A DNA stretch of 64,000 nt from Curtobacterium sp. BH-2-1-1 (GTDB lineage: Bacteria > Actinomycetota > Actinomycetes > Actinomycetales > Microbacteriaceae), in assembly GCF_001806325.1 (NCBI RefSeq), contig NZ_CP017580.1:992001-1056000 (forward strand), read 5' to 3'. Made by a program: the position numbers and the translations under genes. Positions 32,312-40,935 of the stretch are shown one piece after another. The notes beneath the pieces are model-generated. The model saw only the letters and a program-made list of their open reading frames with translations. It made no database searches and was not told the origin of the DNA. The stretch's first letter is position 1, and each line of letters begins with the position of its first letter.

Positions 32312-33193
32312 TTAGGCGGCGGTGGCCGCGGTCAGGAAGTTGTTGACGATGGCTGCCGCCTCGTCTGGGTACTGGAAAATCGACGCGTGAGCTGCGTCCG
32401 GGAAAATGTGCAGACGTGCGTTCGGGATGAGTCCTGCGAGGGTGTGGCTGCCAGGCGTCCGGATCATCAGGTCGTCATCGCCTTGCAGAACAAGCGTCGG
32501 CTGCTGGATGCCGGTCAGCCGTTCGAGTTTCGATAGGTCCGGCACACCCCAGGCGAGCACAGCGTCGTACTGGGCATCGCGAACAGTAGGAGTCGTCGGA
32601 GTATCACGGTCCTGGGCGCGGGCACCCAGTCGACGGAGGAACTCGACACCACGAGCTCGGCTCGTGTCGGTGTGCGCAAAGAAGATGTACAGCAGGCTCT
32701 CCGCGGTGGGTGCGTCGTGGCGGGACTCGCGCTCGATGTCTTCTCTCCAGCCATGCATCGTCGGGGCACCAGCAGGGCCAGTCCCGGCGAGGACGAGCCT
32801 GCGGACCGCCCACGGCCGGAGAAGTGCAAGGTCCTGAGCGACGAACCCGCCGAGCGAGAACCCAAAGACGTCGAAGCGTCGGAGACGGAGCGCGTCGGTG
32901 AAGGCGAGGAGGTCGGTCGCCATCTGCGCAACCGTCGAAGGGACGGTGCCCGTGGACGCTCCGACGCCGGCATTGTCAACGAGGATCACCTCGCGCTGGG
33001 CGGCGAGGGGGTCGATCAGAGCGGGATCCCAATTGTCAAGGTTGCCGCGGAAGTGCATCAGAAAGACGAGGGGCACTCCGTCGGTGCTGCTCCCAAATCG
33101 CCGGTACGCGTATGTCGTGCCGTTCGCCGCGGTCACGGTCCTGTTGGACGCGGTTGCCGCGGTGTGATCCGCGGTGGTTGCCGTGTTGGTCAT
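32312..33193 (-). CDS. Alpha/beta hydrolase
   Basis: 293 residues from an ATG with AAGGAG 7 bases upstream. The motifs are VFLMHFRGNLDNWDP, DNAGVGAST, the nucleophile elbow FGFSLGGFVAQ, the acid in LQGDDDLMIRTPG and the His of FPDAAHASIFQ. It has a 20-residue Thr/Ala-rich N-terminal extension. It is the first gene of the leftward operon ending at 30135, with an operator-like TGCTCC-N5-GGGACA 78 bases upstream. Confidence 0.9.
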   Translation of the reverse strand: MTNTATTADHTAATASNRTVTAANGTTYAYRRFGSSTDGVPLVFLMHFRGNLDNWDPALIDPLAAQREVILVDNAGVGASTGTVPSTVAQMATDLLAFTDALRLRRFDVFGFSLGGFVAQDLALLRPWAVRRLVLAGTGPAGAPTMHGWREDIERESRHDAPTAESLLYIFFAHTDTSRARGVEFLRRLGARAQDRDTPTTPTVRDAQYDAVLAWGVPDLSKLERLTGIQQPTLVLQGDDDLMIRTPGSHTLAGLIPNARLHIFPDAAHASIFQYPDEAAAIVNNFLTAATAA

Positions 33194-33270
33194 TGATGGC
33201 TCCTTGGATTTTGCCCGGCCGTATTAGTCGGCGGCGAGGTCGACGTTAAGAGCCGCTAGGAGCCACCGCG

Positions 33271-33287
33271 TGCTCCTCCGAGGGACA
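33271..33287. promoter_or_regulatory. TGTCCC-type operator upstream of the hydrolase/SDR operon
   Basis: TGCTCC-TCCGA-GGGACA, 11 of 12 arm positions, flanked by CG on both sides, 78 bases upstream of the start at 33193. Confidence 0.6.
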
Positions 33288-33313
33288 CGATCGGGAGCCG
33301 CGGACTTAGTCCG

Positions 33314-34888
33314 TCAGCTCGCGTCGCCCGCGAGTGTGGCTCTCACTGCTTCTTCTTCAATGTCGAGAACGGTGAGGACGGCTCGAACCGTGGACTCCGG
33401 GTAGCGCCCTTCGCCTCGCGCCCGAAGGACAGCGCGACGTTCCTCGGCGATTGTCAGCATTCGCAGCTCGGAGTAGGCCGCGGCTCGATCGGCGCGAACC
33501 CCGTCATCTCCCACGAGAGTCTCCCCAAGGAACGCCGCATCGATACGGACACGCTCGACGACCCTGTCGTCGAAGACGCCGTCCTCCAACTCCTCCACGA
33601 GTCGGAGGCTTTCCGCGCGTGCCTCAGCAAGAAGGAGTTGAGTCTCCATGCGCTCCTGGTCGAGGTCTGGTGGTGGCAACGCGACAAGCCGGATCACCCA
33701 CGGCAGCGTCAGTCCGATGAGAAGTGTCGCCAGCACGACGATGAAAGCAAGGAATTGCAGGAACGCTCGGTGCGGTGTCTGCTCGGGGAGCAGGAACACC
33801 GCGGCCAAAGTAACCACCCCTCGAACCCCAGCCACTGTCACCGGCAGATTCAACCGCCACTGCCAGCTCCGACGTCGCAGACGAGCCGGTCCCCATCGAT
33901 AGATCGCGGTGATCGCGAGGCTCCACACAAGTCGCGTAGCAACGAGTACGACGACCACTGTGAGGATGATGAGCAGCGCGCGACCGACGCCAATGCTGGA
34001 TGACAGTGCGCCTCCAAGGATCGCCGGCAGGCTGAGCCCGATGAGCAGAAACACCGCGTTTTCGAGCAAGAACTGGATTGTGCGCCAGTTGAGCGATTCA
34101 GCGAGGCGAGCCTCCGCGGATTGGAGAACCGGAGCGCGGAACCCGAGAAACAGTCCAGCGACCACGACTGCGAGAGGACCCGACGCCCCTATGCCGTGCG
34201 CGAGGAGGAAGGCGACGTACGGTGTGACGAGGGACAGGCTCGTGTCGAGCACCGCCACCGAGATTCGCCGTCGCACTGCTCCCATCAAAAACGCGACGAG
34301 AAACCCAACCCCGATCCCGCCGACCACGGCGAGGACGAACTCACCGGCCGCGCGCACGGGATCGAACACCGCGACGATTGCGACGATCGCAGTGTTGAGA
34401 GCGACGAGAGCGGTGGCGTCGTTCAGCAGGCTCTCACCATCAAGGACTGATGCGAGCAGTCTCGGCAGTGGCGCACGCCGCGTCACTGCGGTGACTGCAA
34501 CTGCATCGGTCGGCGCGACGACAGCTCCGAACGCGAAGGCTGCAGCAAGCGTCAGTGTTGGGACCACTGCCCAGGTCACGAGCCCAACGATCACCGTGGT
34601 GAACGCTACGAGCCCGACTGAGAGCAGCAGGAGCGACTCGCGACGTGCTCGTACGTCCGCGAGCGAGGTTTGAAGAGCCGCTGCAAACAGGAGCGGTGGG
34701 AGAAGAACCGAGAGCACGAAGTCTGGTTCAACGTCCACGCGCGGAATTCCTGGCACATAAGAGACGCCAACGCCTATGAGGACAAGCGCGAGCGGAGCTG
34801 ACCATCCGACGCGACGAGCTGCCGCACTGACCGCGACCGTCGCGACAAGGAAAGCTACGACCCACGCGAGGGTCGAGTCGATGCTCAT
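33314..34888 (-). CDS. Na+/H+ antiporter, CPA1 family
   Basis: 524 residues with about 12 membrane helices in the first 410 and a cytoplasmic tail of about 110 residues rich in charged helices. The transport-site motif appears as VLDGESLLNDATALVALN (the ND of CPA1 exchangers), with GAVVAPTDAVAV in an earlier helix. It should export Na+ (or K+) in exchange for protons at the cytoplasmic membrane. Transcribed alone toward the hydrolase operon. Confidence 0.92.
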   Translation of the reverse strand: MSIDSTLAWVVAFLVATVAVSAAARRVGWSAPLALVLIGVGVSYVPGIPRVDVEPDFVLSVLLPPLLFAAALQTSLADVRARRESLLLLSVGLVAFTTVIVGLVTWAVVPTLTLAAAFAFGAVVAPTDAVAVTAVTRRAPLPRLLASVLDGESLLNDATALVALNTAIVAIVAVFDPVRAAGEFVLAVVGGIGVGFLVAFLMGAVRRRISVAVLDTSLSLVTPYVAFLLAHGIGASGPLAVVVAGLFLGFRAPVLQSAEARLAESLNWRTIQFLLENAVFLLIGLSLPAILGGALSSSIGVGRALLIILTVVVVLVATRLVWSLAITAIYRWGPARLRRRSWQWRLNLPVTVAGVRGVVTLAAVFLLPEQTPHRAFLQFLAFIVVLATLLIGLTLPWVIRLVALPPPDLDQERMETQLLLAEARAESLRLVEELEDGVFDDRVVERVRIDAAFLGETLVGDDGVRADRAAAYSELRMLTIAEERRAVLRARGEGRYPESTVRAVLTVLDIEEEAVRATLAGDAS

Positions 34889-35126
34889 CGGTTCACCCCG
34901 AAGCTGTCCGTGATGAGGTCACGCGTGAACGAGTGCCGTCTGCCTAGCCTCTCCACATGCCTAGTAGCCGTCGCGATCCGTCTGGTACGAGCCAGCCTCC
35001 GACCACCGGTCTGGCCTCCATCCCGCTGGCACGGATTCTTGCCGACCCGGTCCTCGCAAGTGCAGACTCGAATGCGGTAGCACCCGCAGACGGCCTTCAC
35101 TGATCCGTCCGAAGTCTCCCGCAACA

Positions 35127-35648
35127 TCACAACTCCGCCAGAACTTCGGGGACCGAAGCGCCGAGTGCGATGAGCAGCTGCGCAAATTCCCGGTCCAGGC
35201 GGTGAGCCACGGCGGTGATGCGCCCGTCTCCGAAGGACCCGAACGACGCACTCGGGACGTCTGCGGTCAACAAAACCGGCTCCCCTGGACGCTGCGAGAT
35301 GGTGACGCGGAACGGTGCCAGACCCATCACTCGCGGATCAAAGCGGTACATACGTTCCGCGACGACGTGATTCCCCACCAGATACGAAACGCACGACGAC
35401 TGGTGCCCGGCGATAGCCATCAACGCGGTCGGTTCGTTTCGCCAATACCTGATGAAACCGTGCGGTGCGTGCTGCTCCGTCCAGGTCTCGACTGTGTCCC
35501 AGTCGCGGTGCTTGGCGATGGCGTCAGCCAGACTCTGCTGGTCGAGCGCCGGTACGGCAGCCTCGAACGCCCCAACGACGCTAACAAACGGACTCGCCAT
35601 GGGTATCGAGAAGCGGTCGGCCGTGTACTCGGTGATCTGGGTGTGCAT
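35127..35648 (-). CDS. DUF302-like protein
   Basis: 173 residues. The segment SSCVSYLVGNHVVAERMYRF, APFRVTISQ, TADVPSASFGSFG and the closing VAHRLDREFAQLLIAL follow the order of the DUF302 fold (YxVGNP..A..M, APLRVLI, YDxPS). There is no export signal. It is encoded before the GlcG-like gene on the same strand, with a hairpin between them. The function of DUF302 is unknown. Confidence 0.7.
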   Translation of the reverse strand: MHTQITEYTADRFSIPMASPFVSVVGAFEAAVPALDQQSLADAIAKHRDWDTVETWTEQHAPHGFIRYWRNEPTALMAIAGHQSSCVSYLVGNHVVAERMYRFDPRVMGLAPFRVTISQRPGEPVLLTADVPSASFGSFGDGRITAVAHRLDREFAQLLIALGASVPEVLAEL

Positions 35649-35684
35649 GCCGGGAACCTAAGATGACCGCCCCTAAACAAGCGT

Positions 35685-35718
35685 GTCCCCGCCCGGGCTA
35701 CTTAATCCGGGCGGGGAC
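35685..35718. terminator. Hairpin after the GlcG-like gene
   Basis: GTCCCCGCCCGG pairs with CCGGGCGGGGAC around a 10-base A/T-rich loop, 10 bases past the GlcG-like stop (minus strand). Its left arm overlaps a weak TGTCCC-type motif 36 bases upstream of the DUF302 gene. Confidence 0.7.
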
Positions 35719-35728
35719 GACATCTTGC

Positions 35729-36133
35729 TCAGAGGGCCGCGACAGCCGCTTCGGCGATGACCACGTCCTGGTCCGGGGACCCGCCGCTGGATCCGACAGC
35801 GCCGATGACTGCGCCATCGGCGCTGGTCACAGGGATACCACCGGCGACGAACGTGAGCGGTTCGTGGCTGGCCGCCCCGAGCGTGTAGAGCGGCGCGCCC
35901 GGCTGAACCGCACCAGCCAGGTCACCCGACGCAGCCCCGAACGACACCGCCGTACGCGCCTTCGCAGCGCTTGCATCTACGGACACAAGGGGCGCGCCGT
36001 CCTGGCGAGCAACTGCGACGACGCGAGCGCCGCGGTCGAGGACGGTGATGGTCGACGGCACGCCAATATCGGATGCCTTCGCCTCTGCAGCGGCGATCGC
36101 AGCGTGGGCCTGAGTGAGTGTGATGTCGGTCAT
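35729..36133 (-). CDS. GlcG/HbpS-family protein (second copy)
   Basis: 134 residues with GAAAGGAAG before the ATG. It matches the copy at 28641-29048 through ITVLDRGARVV, ARQDGAPLVSVDASAAKART and GGIPVTSADGAVIGAVGSSG. Like that copy it lacks a signal peptide. It is divergent from the haloperoxidase-like gene at 36342, and two TGTCCC-type elements lie in the shared 208-base intergenic region. Confidence 0.9.
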   Translation of the reverse strand: MTDITLTQAHAAIAAAEAKASDIGVPSTITVLDRGARVVAVARQDGAPLVSVDASAAKARTAVSFGAASGDLAGAVQPGAPLYTLGAASHEPLTFVAGGIPVTSADGAVIGAVGSSGGSPDQDVVIAEAAVAAL

Positions 36134-36194
36134 AGTTCGCTTCCTTTCATCGAGTGAACGAGGGCGACGTTAAAGCCGCTTCCAACGCGCCGCG

Positions 36195-36211
36195 TGTCCC
36201 CGCCCGGGTCA
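36195..36211. promoter_or_regulatory. TGTCCC-type operator between divergent GlcG-like and haloperoxidase-like genes
   Basis: TGTCCC-CGCCC-GGGTCA (11 of 12 arm positions). A second, weaker copy is at 36243-36259 (TGGTCC-CGGCG-GGGACA). A small inverted repeat TAGAC...GTCTA lies between them. Confidence 0.55.
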
Positions 36212-36341
36212 CCCGTGGCCGGGCTAGACGTCCCCGTCTAAGTGGTCCCGGCGGGGACACGCCCCCCTCCGGCGCCACTCGTACCGTCGGCATCACCGCC
36301 GACGTTTGTCCGGCACTCGACTACCACGCAAGGAGCCCGCA

Positions 36342-37160
36342 ATGCCCACGTTCACCACCCCCGACGGCATCGAGATGTACTGGACCGAGCAGGGCGAAGG
36401 ACAGCCCATCGTCTTCGCACACGGCTGGCCGCTCAGCTCCGACGCCTGGCAGCCCGAGCTGAAGTTCTTCAGCGACAAGGGCTACCGCGCCATCGCGCAC
36501 GACCGCCGAGGCCACGGCCGCTCCGAGAAGACCGCGGTCGGCCACACCATCGACCAGTACGCGAAGGACCTCGCAGCGCTCATCGAGCACCTCGACCTGC
36601 ACGACGTCATCGTCTTCGGTCACTCCACCGGTGGCGGCGAAGTGGTTCGCTACGCCGCGAAGTATGCCAACGGTCGAGTCGCGAAGGTGATCACCGCGGG
36701 CGCAATCCCGCCGATCATGGTCAAGACCGACAGCAACCCTGACGGCTCACCGATCGAGGTCTTCGACGGCATCCGCGCCGGCGTTCTCGAGGACGCCTCG
36801 CAGTTCTGGCTCGACCTTTCCGAAAGCTTCTTCGGCGCCAACCATGGCCGCGATGTTTCCTACGGCGCGAAGCTCGACTTCTGGCGTCAGGGACAGAACG
36901 TGAACCTCTCGGCCGCCTACGACTGCGTCAAGGCGTTCTCTGAGACGGACCAGACCGAGGACCTGAAGTCGCTCACCGTACCGATCCTCATCAACCACGG
37001 CGAAGACGACCAGATCGTGCCGATCGACGACGCGGCACGGAAGTCCATCGAGCTCGTCGCCGATGGGACGCTCAAGACCTACCCGGGCGCTCCGCACGGC
37101 ATCCACGGCGACTACCGCAAGGTCCTGCAGCAGGACGTTCTCGCCTGGATCAAGGGCTGA
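36342..37160 (+). CDS. Alpha/beta hydrolase, non-heme haloperoxidase-like (second copy)
   Basis: 272 residues; AAGGAG precedes the ATG. The motifs are FAHGWPLSSDAW, DRRGHGRSEK, the nucleophile GHSTGGG, NHGEDDQIVPIDD and the His of GAPHGIHGDYR. It is homologous to the protein at 3173-4009 along its length. It lies upstream of the TDT-MFS fusion gene, but a hairpin at 37179-37212 separates them. Likely a peracid-forming or ester-cleaving enzyme. Confidence 0.92.
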   Translation: MPTFTTPDGIEMYWTEQGEGQPIVFAHGWPLSSDAWQPELKFFSDKGYRAIAHDRRGHGRSEKTAVGHTIDQYAKDLAALIEHLDLHDVIVFGHSTGGGEVVRYAAKYANGRVAKVITAGAIPPIMVKTDSNPDGSPIEVFDGIRAGVLEDASQFWLDLSESFFGANHGRDVSYGAKLDFWRQGQNVNLSAAYDCVKAFSETDQTEDLKSLTVPILINHGEDDQIVPIDDAARKSIELVADGTLKTYPGAPHGIHGDYRKVLQQDVLAWIKG

Positions 37161-37178
37161 CACCAGCCGACACCGGCA

Positions 37179-37212
37179 GGGAGGCGCGCAGCGGGTTCGC
37201 TTCGCGCCTCCC
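37179..37212 (+). terminator. Hairpin terminator after the haloperoxidase-like gene
   Basis: GGGAGGCGCG pairs with CGCGCCTCCC, with a nested AGCG/CGCT pair in the loop. The core is the same GGAGGCGCG seen at 3091 and 7698. Confidence 0.8.
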
Positions 37213-37285
37213 GTGCGATACCGGATCAGCCGGAATGTTGCACCGTCCTGGCAAGTTACAAGCCCATCCAACGCAGGAGGTATCG

Positions 37286-39451
37286 TTGAAAACCACGCAA
37301 ACGGAGCGCCCTCGGCTCCCCTTGAACACATTCGGCATCGCTTTCGGAACGGCCGGCCTCGCCGGCACGTGGACCGCTGCCGGCGTCGAGCTCGGCGCGC
37401 CGCCAGCTGTCGGCGAAGTGCTCTGGGTTGCCGCCGCCCTCGCGTGGGCGGTCACAATCGTTCGATACCTACGGCGGCCCGGAGGTATCGCAGGAATCCG
37501 GTCGGACCTTCAGCACCCAGTGCTCGGCCCGTTCGCAGCACTCGTGCCAGCTGTCGGCTCGCTCCTGTCCGCACACCTTGCAACGACGCTTCCCATCGTT
37601 GGCGCTGTGGGCGTCTGGGTGATGCTGGCGCTCACCACCGCCTTCGGGGCTTGGTTCGTCACGTCCCTGCTCACAGTCCCCCGCGAGATGGGCGCTCTGC
37701 ACGGTGGCTACCTGCTGCCGACGGTCGCCGCTTCGCTGCTCACTGCCCAGGCGCTCGCGACGATCGGTGACACGACCCTCGCGGTCGGGTACTTCGCCGC
37801 CGGCATCCTGTTCTGGATCCTGGTCGGAGCGATGCTCATCGCACGGCTCGCGACGGGGCCCGCAGTCCCGGCGCCGCTGTTGCCCACACTCGCCATTTTC
37901 TCCGCGCCCCCGGCCGTCGCGGGCAACGCGTGGTGGGTGATTACCGACGGTGCGCCCTCGACAGCACACACCGTTCTCGCGGGCACCATGGTCGCGCTGC
38001 TGCTGCCACACGTGTTCCTCGTGCGCCGCTACCTGACCAGTGGGTTCGCGATCGGCTTCTGGGCCATGACGTTCACCACGGCCGCGAGCGCAACTTACGG
38101 CGTGCGCCTGATCAGCAGCACCGACTCCGGAGCACTCGGGACCGCGTTCGCCTGGGTCATTGTCGGCGTCGCGACGATCATCGTCGGCGCGATTGCAACG
38201 CGGTCCCTCGGGCTACTGCGACGGTCGGAGGCAGCCGGATCACGGCGAGCCTCCGCCGGGTTCCGACGCACCGCACTCATCGGCGTTGTCATTGCGTCAG
38301 TGGCCGTGGCGTTCGGCGCCGGTGCCGGCAGTCCGCTCTTCGTCGTCTACCAATCGGCGTGGGGATTCGCCGACTGGCAGCTGACCACCGCCTTCACGGT
38401 CTACGCCATCACGCTGCTCAGCACCCTCCTCGTAGCGGGACGCCTGTCCGATCACATTGGCCGCCGACCAGTACTTATCGGCGCCCTAGTCCTGATGCTC
38501 ATCGCAAGCGGCTTGTTCCTGTACGCCGATTCGATTGGTTGGGTGATCGCAGCGCGAGCCGTGCAAGGCGTCGCAACCGGCGCCGCGACCAGTACGTTCA
38601 CGGCAGCCATCATCGAGCTCTCAAGCGAACGGCATCGCCGCACAATGACGGTGCTCACCAGCGCGGCCCCAGTAGGCGGTCTCGCCCTGGGTGCGTTCGG
38701 TGGAGGTATCGCCGCACAGCTCCTCAGCAACCCCACCGCGGGAGTGTTCCTGTCACTAGCCTTGGTCCTGCTCGTGGGCATCGCCGCAGTGCTCGCGGCC
38801 GACGAAACCGCGGACCGTCACGCCGGGGCGCTCGCGTCTCTTCGGCCGGTCCTCGCCGTGCCCCCGTCTGCTCGGTCCTGGTTTGCGGTGCTTGCTCCGC
38901 TGACGGCAGCCGGCTGGATGTTCTCCGGCCTGTTCCTCGGGCTGGGGCCGCGCCTCGACGACGGTGTATTTGGCATCGACGGCGGCGCCGCCAGCGCAGC
39001 GGTGGTGGCGCTCCAGCCGGCAGCGGCGGCCATTGCAGGAATGCTCTTCTCTCGAGCGCAAGCCCGGGTGGCCACCGCAGTCGGCGCCGTGCTCCTGCTG
39101 GTCGGTGCGGTCGGTGCCGGATCCGGGATTCTGACTGCCGATCTGCCGCTGCTCGTCGTTTCGGCGGTTGTTGGTGGCGCGGGGCAAGGCGCCGCCTTCG
39201 GGTCGTCGCTGCGGATCCTCGGCCCGCTTGCGGATAACGCGACGCGCGGAGGGCTTTTCGCCGCCGTCTACCTCGTGGCATACGCGGCATACGGCGTTCC
39301 CGTGCTCGTCGCCGGGTTCTTCACTGAGGCAGTCGGGCTCAGCGAGGTCGGCGCAATCTATGCGGCGATCGTCGCGATTGCCGCGGTCGTCGCCGCGATC
39401 GGGCTGGGCAACCGCTCCCGCCGGGAACGCGCTCTGGCGCCAGCCGCGTGA
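37286..39451 (+). CDS. Fusion transporter: SLAC1/TehA-type TDT domain joined to an MFS domain
   Basis: 721 residues from TTG 37286, chosen for AGGAGG 5 bases upstream. Residues about 12-310 form a ten-helix TDT (tellurite-resistance/dicarboxylate, SLAC1-like) domain: LNTFGIAFGTAGLAGTW, HPVLGPFAALVPAVGSLLSA, GYLLPTVAASLL, LPTLAIFSAPPAVAG and GFWAMTFTTAASATYGVR. After a basic linker (311-327) an MFS domain with about 12 helices runs to the end, with motif A GRLSDHIGRRPVL (385-397). The frame is continuous, with no stop or restart at the join. It would be a membrane protein with about 22 helices; the substrates are unknown. It lies upstream of an aldo/keto reductase. Confidence 0.88.
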   Translation: MKTTQTERPRLPLNTFGIAFGTAGLAGTWTAAGVELGAPPAVGEVLWVAAALAWAVTIVRYLRRPGGIAGIRSDLQHPVLGPFAALVPAVGSLLSAHLATTLPIVGAVGVWVMLALTTAFGAWFVTSLLTVPREMGALHGGYLLPTVAASLLTAQALATIGDTTLAVGYFAAGILFWILVGAMLIARLATGPAVPAPLLPTLAIFSAPPAVAGNAWWVITDGAPSTAHTVLAGTMVALLLPHVFLVRRYLTSGFAIGFWAMTFTTAASATYGVRLISSTDSGALGTAFAWVIVGVATIIVGAIATRSLGLLRRSEAAGSRRASAGFRRTALIGVVIASVAVAFGAGAGSPLFVVYQSAWGFADWQLTTAFTVYAITLLSTLLVAGRLSDHIGRRPVLIGALVLMLIASGLFLYADSIGWVIAARAVQGVATGAATSTFTAAIIELSSERHRRTMTVLTSAAPVGGLALGAFGGGIAAQLLSNPTAGVFLSLALVLLVGIAAVLAADETADRHAGALASLRPVLAVPPSARSWFAVLAPLTAAGWMFSGLFLGLGPRLDDGVFGIDGGAASAAVVALQPAAAAIAGMLFSRAQARVATAVGAVLLLVGAVGAGSGILTADLPLLVVSAVVGGAGQGAAFGSSLRILGPLADNATRGGLFAAVYLVAYAAYGVPVLVAGFFTEAVGLSEVGAIYAAIVAIAAVVAAIGLGNRSRRERALAPAA

Positions 39452-39484
39452 TCCGCTGACACCCCTTTCCGACAACGAATTGAG

Positions 39485-40360
39485 ATGAACATGTCCGACG
39501 CACTCCCTATCACCGCCTCAGTCGCCGGGACCTTTCGGATCGGCGGGGATCTCCCGGTCGCCCGGCTCGGCTTCGGCTCGATGCAACTTCCAGGTCGAAA
39601 CGCATTTGGACCGTCCCGCGATCCCGAAGGCGCGCGAGGGGTCCTCCGCCGAGCAGTGGAACTCGGCGTCACCCTCATCGACACCGCCGACGCGTACGGT
39701 CCAGAAGTCGCCGAGAACCTCATAGGAGAAGCCCTCTCCCCCTACCGTGCGGAGGTGGTGATCGCGACCAAGGGCGGCTTCGTCCGCGGGCGAAGGGGCG
39801 AGTGGATTGTGAACGGACGACCAGAACATCTCCGAGAAGCAGTGCAGGGCAGCCTCCGCAGGCTCCGTCTTGACCGGATTGACTTGTATCAGCTCCACCG
39901 CATCGACCAGCGTGTTCCCCTCGACGAGCAGATGGGCACCCTCGCAGCACTCCGAGAAGAGGGACTCATCCGTCACGTCGGACTGAGTGAGGTAAGTGTC
40001 GCGGAACTTCTCGCAGCGCAGCGGATCGTCCCGATCGCGACTGTGCAGAACCTCTACAACTTGGTCGAGCGCTCCTCGGAGGATCTGGTGCGCGTCACGG
40101 CAGAACTCGGCATCGGGTTCATTCCGTGGTTCCCGTTGGCGACCGGAGGCTTGACCCGTGGAGCGGGAGCGCTCGGTGCGATGGCGGCACGCGCAGGCGC
40201 GTCACCGTCTCAGGTCGCTCTTGCGTGGCTTCTGCAGCATGCACCCAATGTGTTGCCCATTCCGGGGACGTCAAACGCGGAGCACCTCGAGGAGAACATC
40301 GCCGCTGCAGCAGTGAAACTGTCGCCGAGCGACATCGCCCTGCTCAACGCGGCCGCATAG
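39485..40360 (+). CDS. Aldo/keto reductase
   Basis: 291 residues; ATG 39485 or 39491. The AKR barrel shows LGFGSMQLPG, the catalytic Asp and Tyr in DTADAYGPE, the Lys in VIATKGGF and the His in YQLHRIDQ, plus the NADPH-binding PIPGTSNAEHLEENI. It reduces aldehydes or ketones with NADPH in the cytoplasm. It follows the TDT-MFS gene by 33 bases and ends with a strong hairpin, so the two are probably one transcript. Confidence 0.93.
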   Translation: MNMSDALPITASVAGTFRIGGDLPVARLGFGSMQLPGRNAFGPSRDPEGARGVLRRAVELGVTLIDTADAYGPEVAENLIGEALSPYRAEVVIATKGGFVRGRRGEWIVNGRPEHLREAVQGSLRRLRLDRIDLYQLHRIDQRVPLDEQMGTLAALREEGLIRHVGLSEVSVAELLAAQRIVPIATVQNLYNLVERSSEDLVRVTAELGIGFIPWFPLATGGLTRGAGALGAMAARAGASPSQVALAWLLQHAPNVLPIPGTSNAEHLEENIAAAAVKLSPSDIALLNAAA

Positions 40361-40374
40361 CAGCCCGCAGATCA

Positions 40375-40410
40375 CAACGGCCCGGCCCCCTCAGAGGGGC
40401 CGGGCCGTTG
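40375..40410. terminator. Hairpin terminator between convergent genes
   Basis: A perfect 15-base-pair GC-rich stem (40375-40389 with 40396-40410), 6-base loop, followed by TTGATT. It also lies just past the micro-gene stop on the minus strand. Confidence 0.9.
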
Positions 40411-40424
40411 TTGATTCCGCCGCG

Positions 40425-40583
40425 TCACAACGACGGGACGAAGAAGTCGCCGTACGAAGGGTCGTCCGGAATGGAACGCTCGCCTACCATCATCGCGATC
40501 TCATTCGGTGACCGGAGCCCCCGCCGACGCCACTGTTCCGGGTCCGCCCGGAGCACCGCCCAGACAGCGCGCAAGGGGTTCAT
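40425..40583 (-). CDS. 52-residue micro-protein (second of a coupled pair)
   Basis: Starts at ATG 40583, which overlaps the stop of the upstream micro-gene (ATGA). The product contains MNPLRAVWAVLRADPEQWRR, RSPNEIAMMVGERSIP and a DDPSYGDFFVPSL end. Codon bias is normal. A terminator follows the stop directly. No family recognised. Confidence 0.6.
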   Translation of the reverse strand: MNPLRAVWAVLRADPEQWRRRGLRSPNEIAMMVGERSIPDDPSYGDFFVPSL

Positions 40584-40708
40584 CGCTCGGTCTCCGGTCG
40601 CTCAGCAAGCCACGGCGTGATCGGGAGCAGCAGGGTCTGCATAGCCGACGAGGCGACGCCGGACCCGACATGCAAAGCCGCCGGCAGCGGCGGGTAAGAA
40701 TTTGTCAT
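40580..40708 (-). CDS. 42-residue micro-protein (first of a coupled pair)
   Basis: Starts at ATG 40708 with a strong GAGGAG site 7 bases upstream. The product reads MTNSYPPLPAALHVGSGVAS, then SAMQTLLLPITPWLAERPE. It is hydrophobic in the middle but too short for a clear membrane helix. Translational overlap with the 52-residue gene suggests the two proteins act together. No family recognised. Confidence 0.6.
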   Translation of the reverse strand: MTNSYPPLPAALHVGSGVASSAMQTLLLPITPWLAERPETER

Positions 40709-40935
40709 TGCGAGCTCCTCTATTCCATCTGATCTTGGGGTCGCTGAGAACGCTACGGGCGGCCTGTAGCTGGCACGTGTTCCCCCGAGGACCATCTCCC
40801 CCGCAGGAACACGCGGGGGCGAAAGTGTCCCCGGCGGAGTCACGCGAACCGAGCCGACGCTCGATACCGTCCCCTCGAGAGCGAATTACGCCTCTGTTGG
40901 TGGGATCACCGACCACGATCGCTGGAGGAAATGCC

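Noticed and set aside
34889..35126. Cysteine-containing 81-codon frame upstream of the antiporter
   Set aside because: No ribosome-binding site, low-complexity Arg/Cys content, and no motif; probably leader sequence of the antiporter gene.
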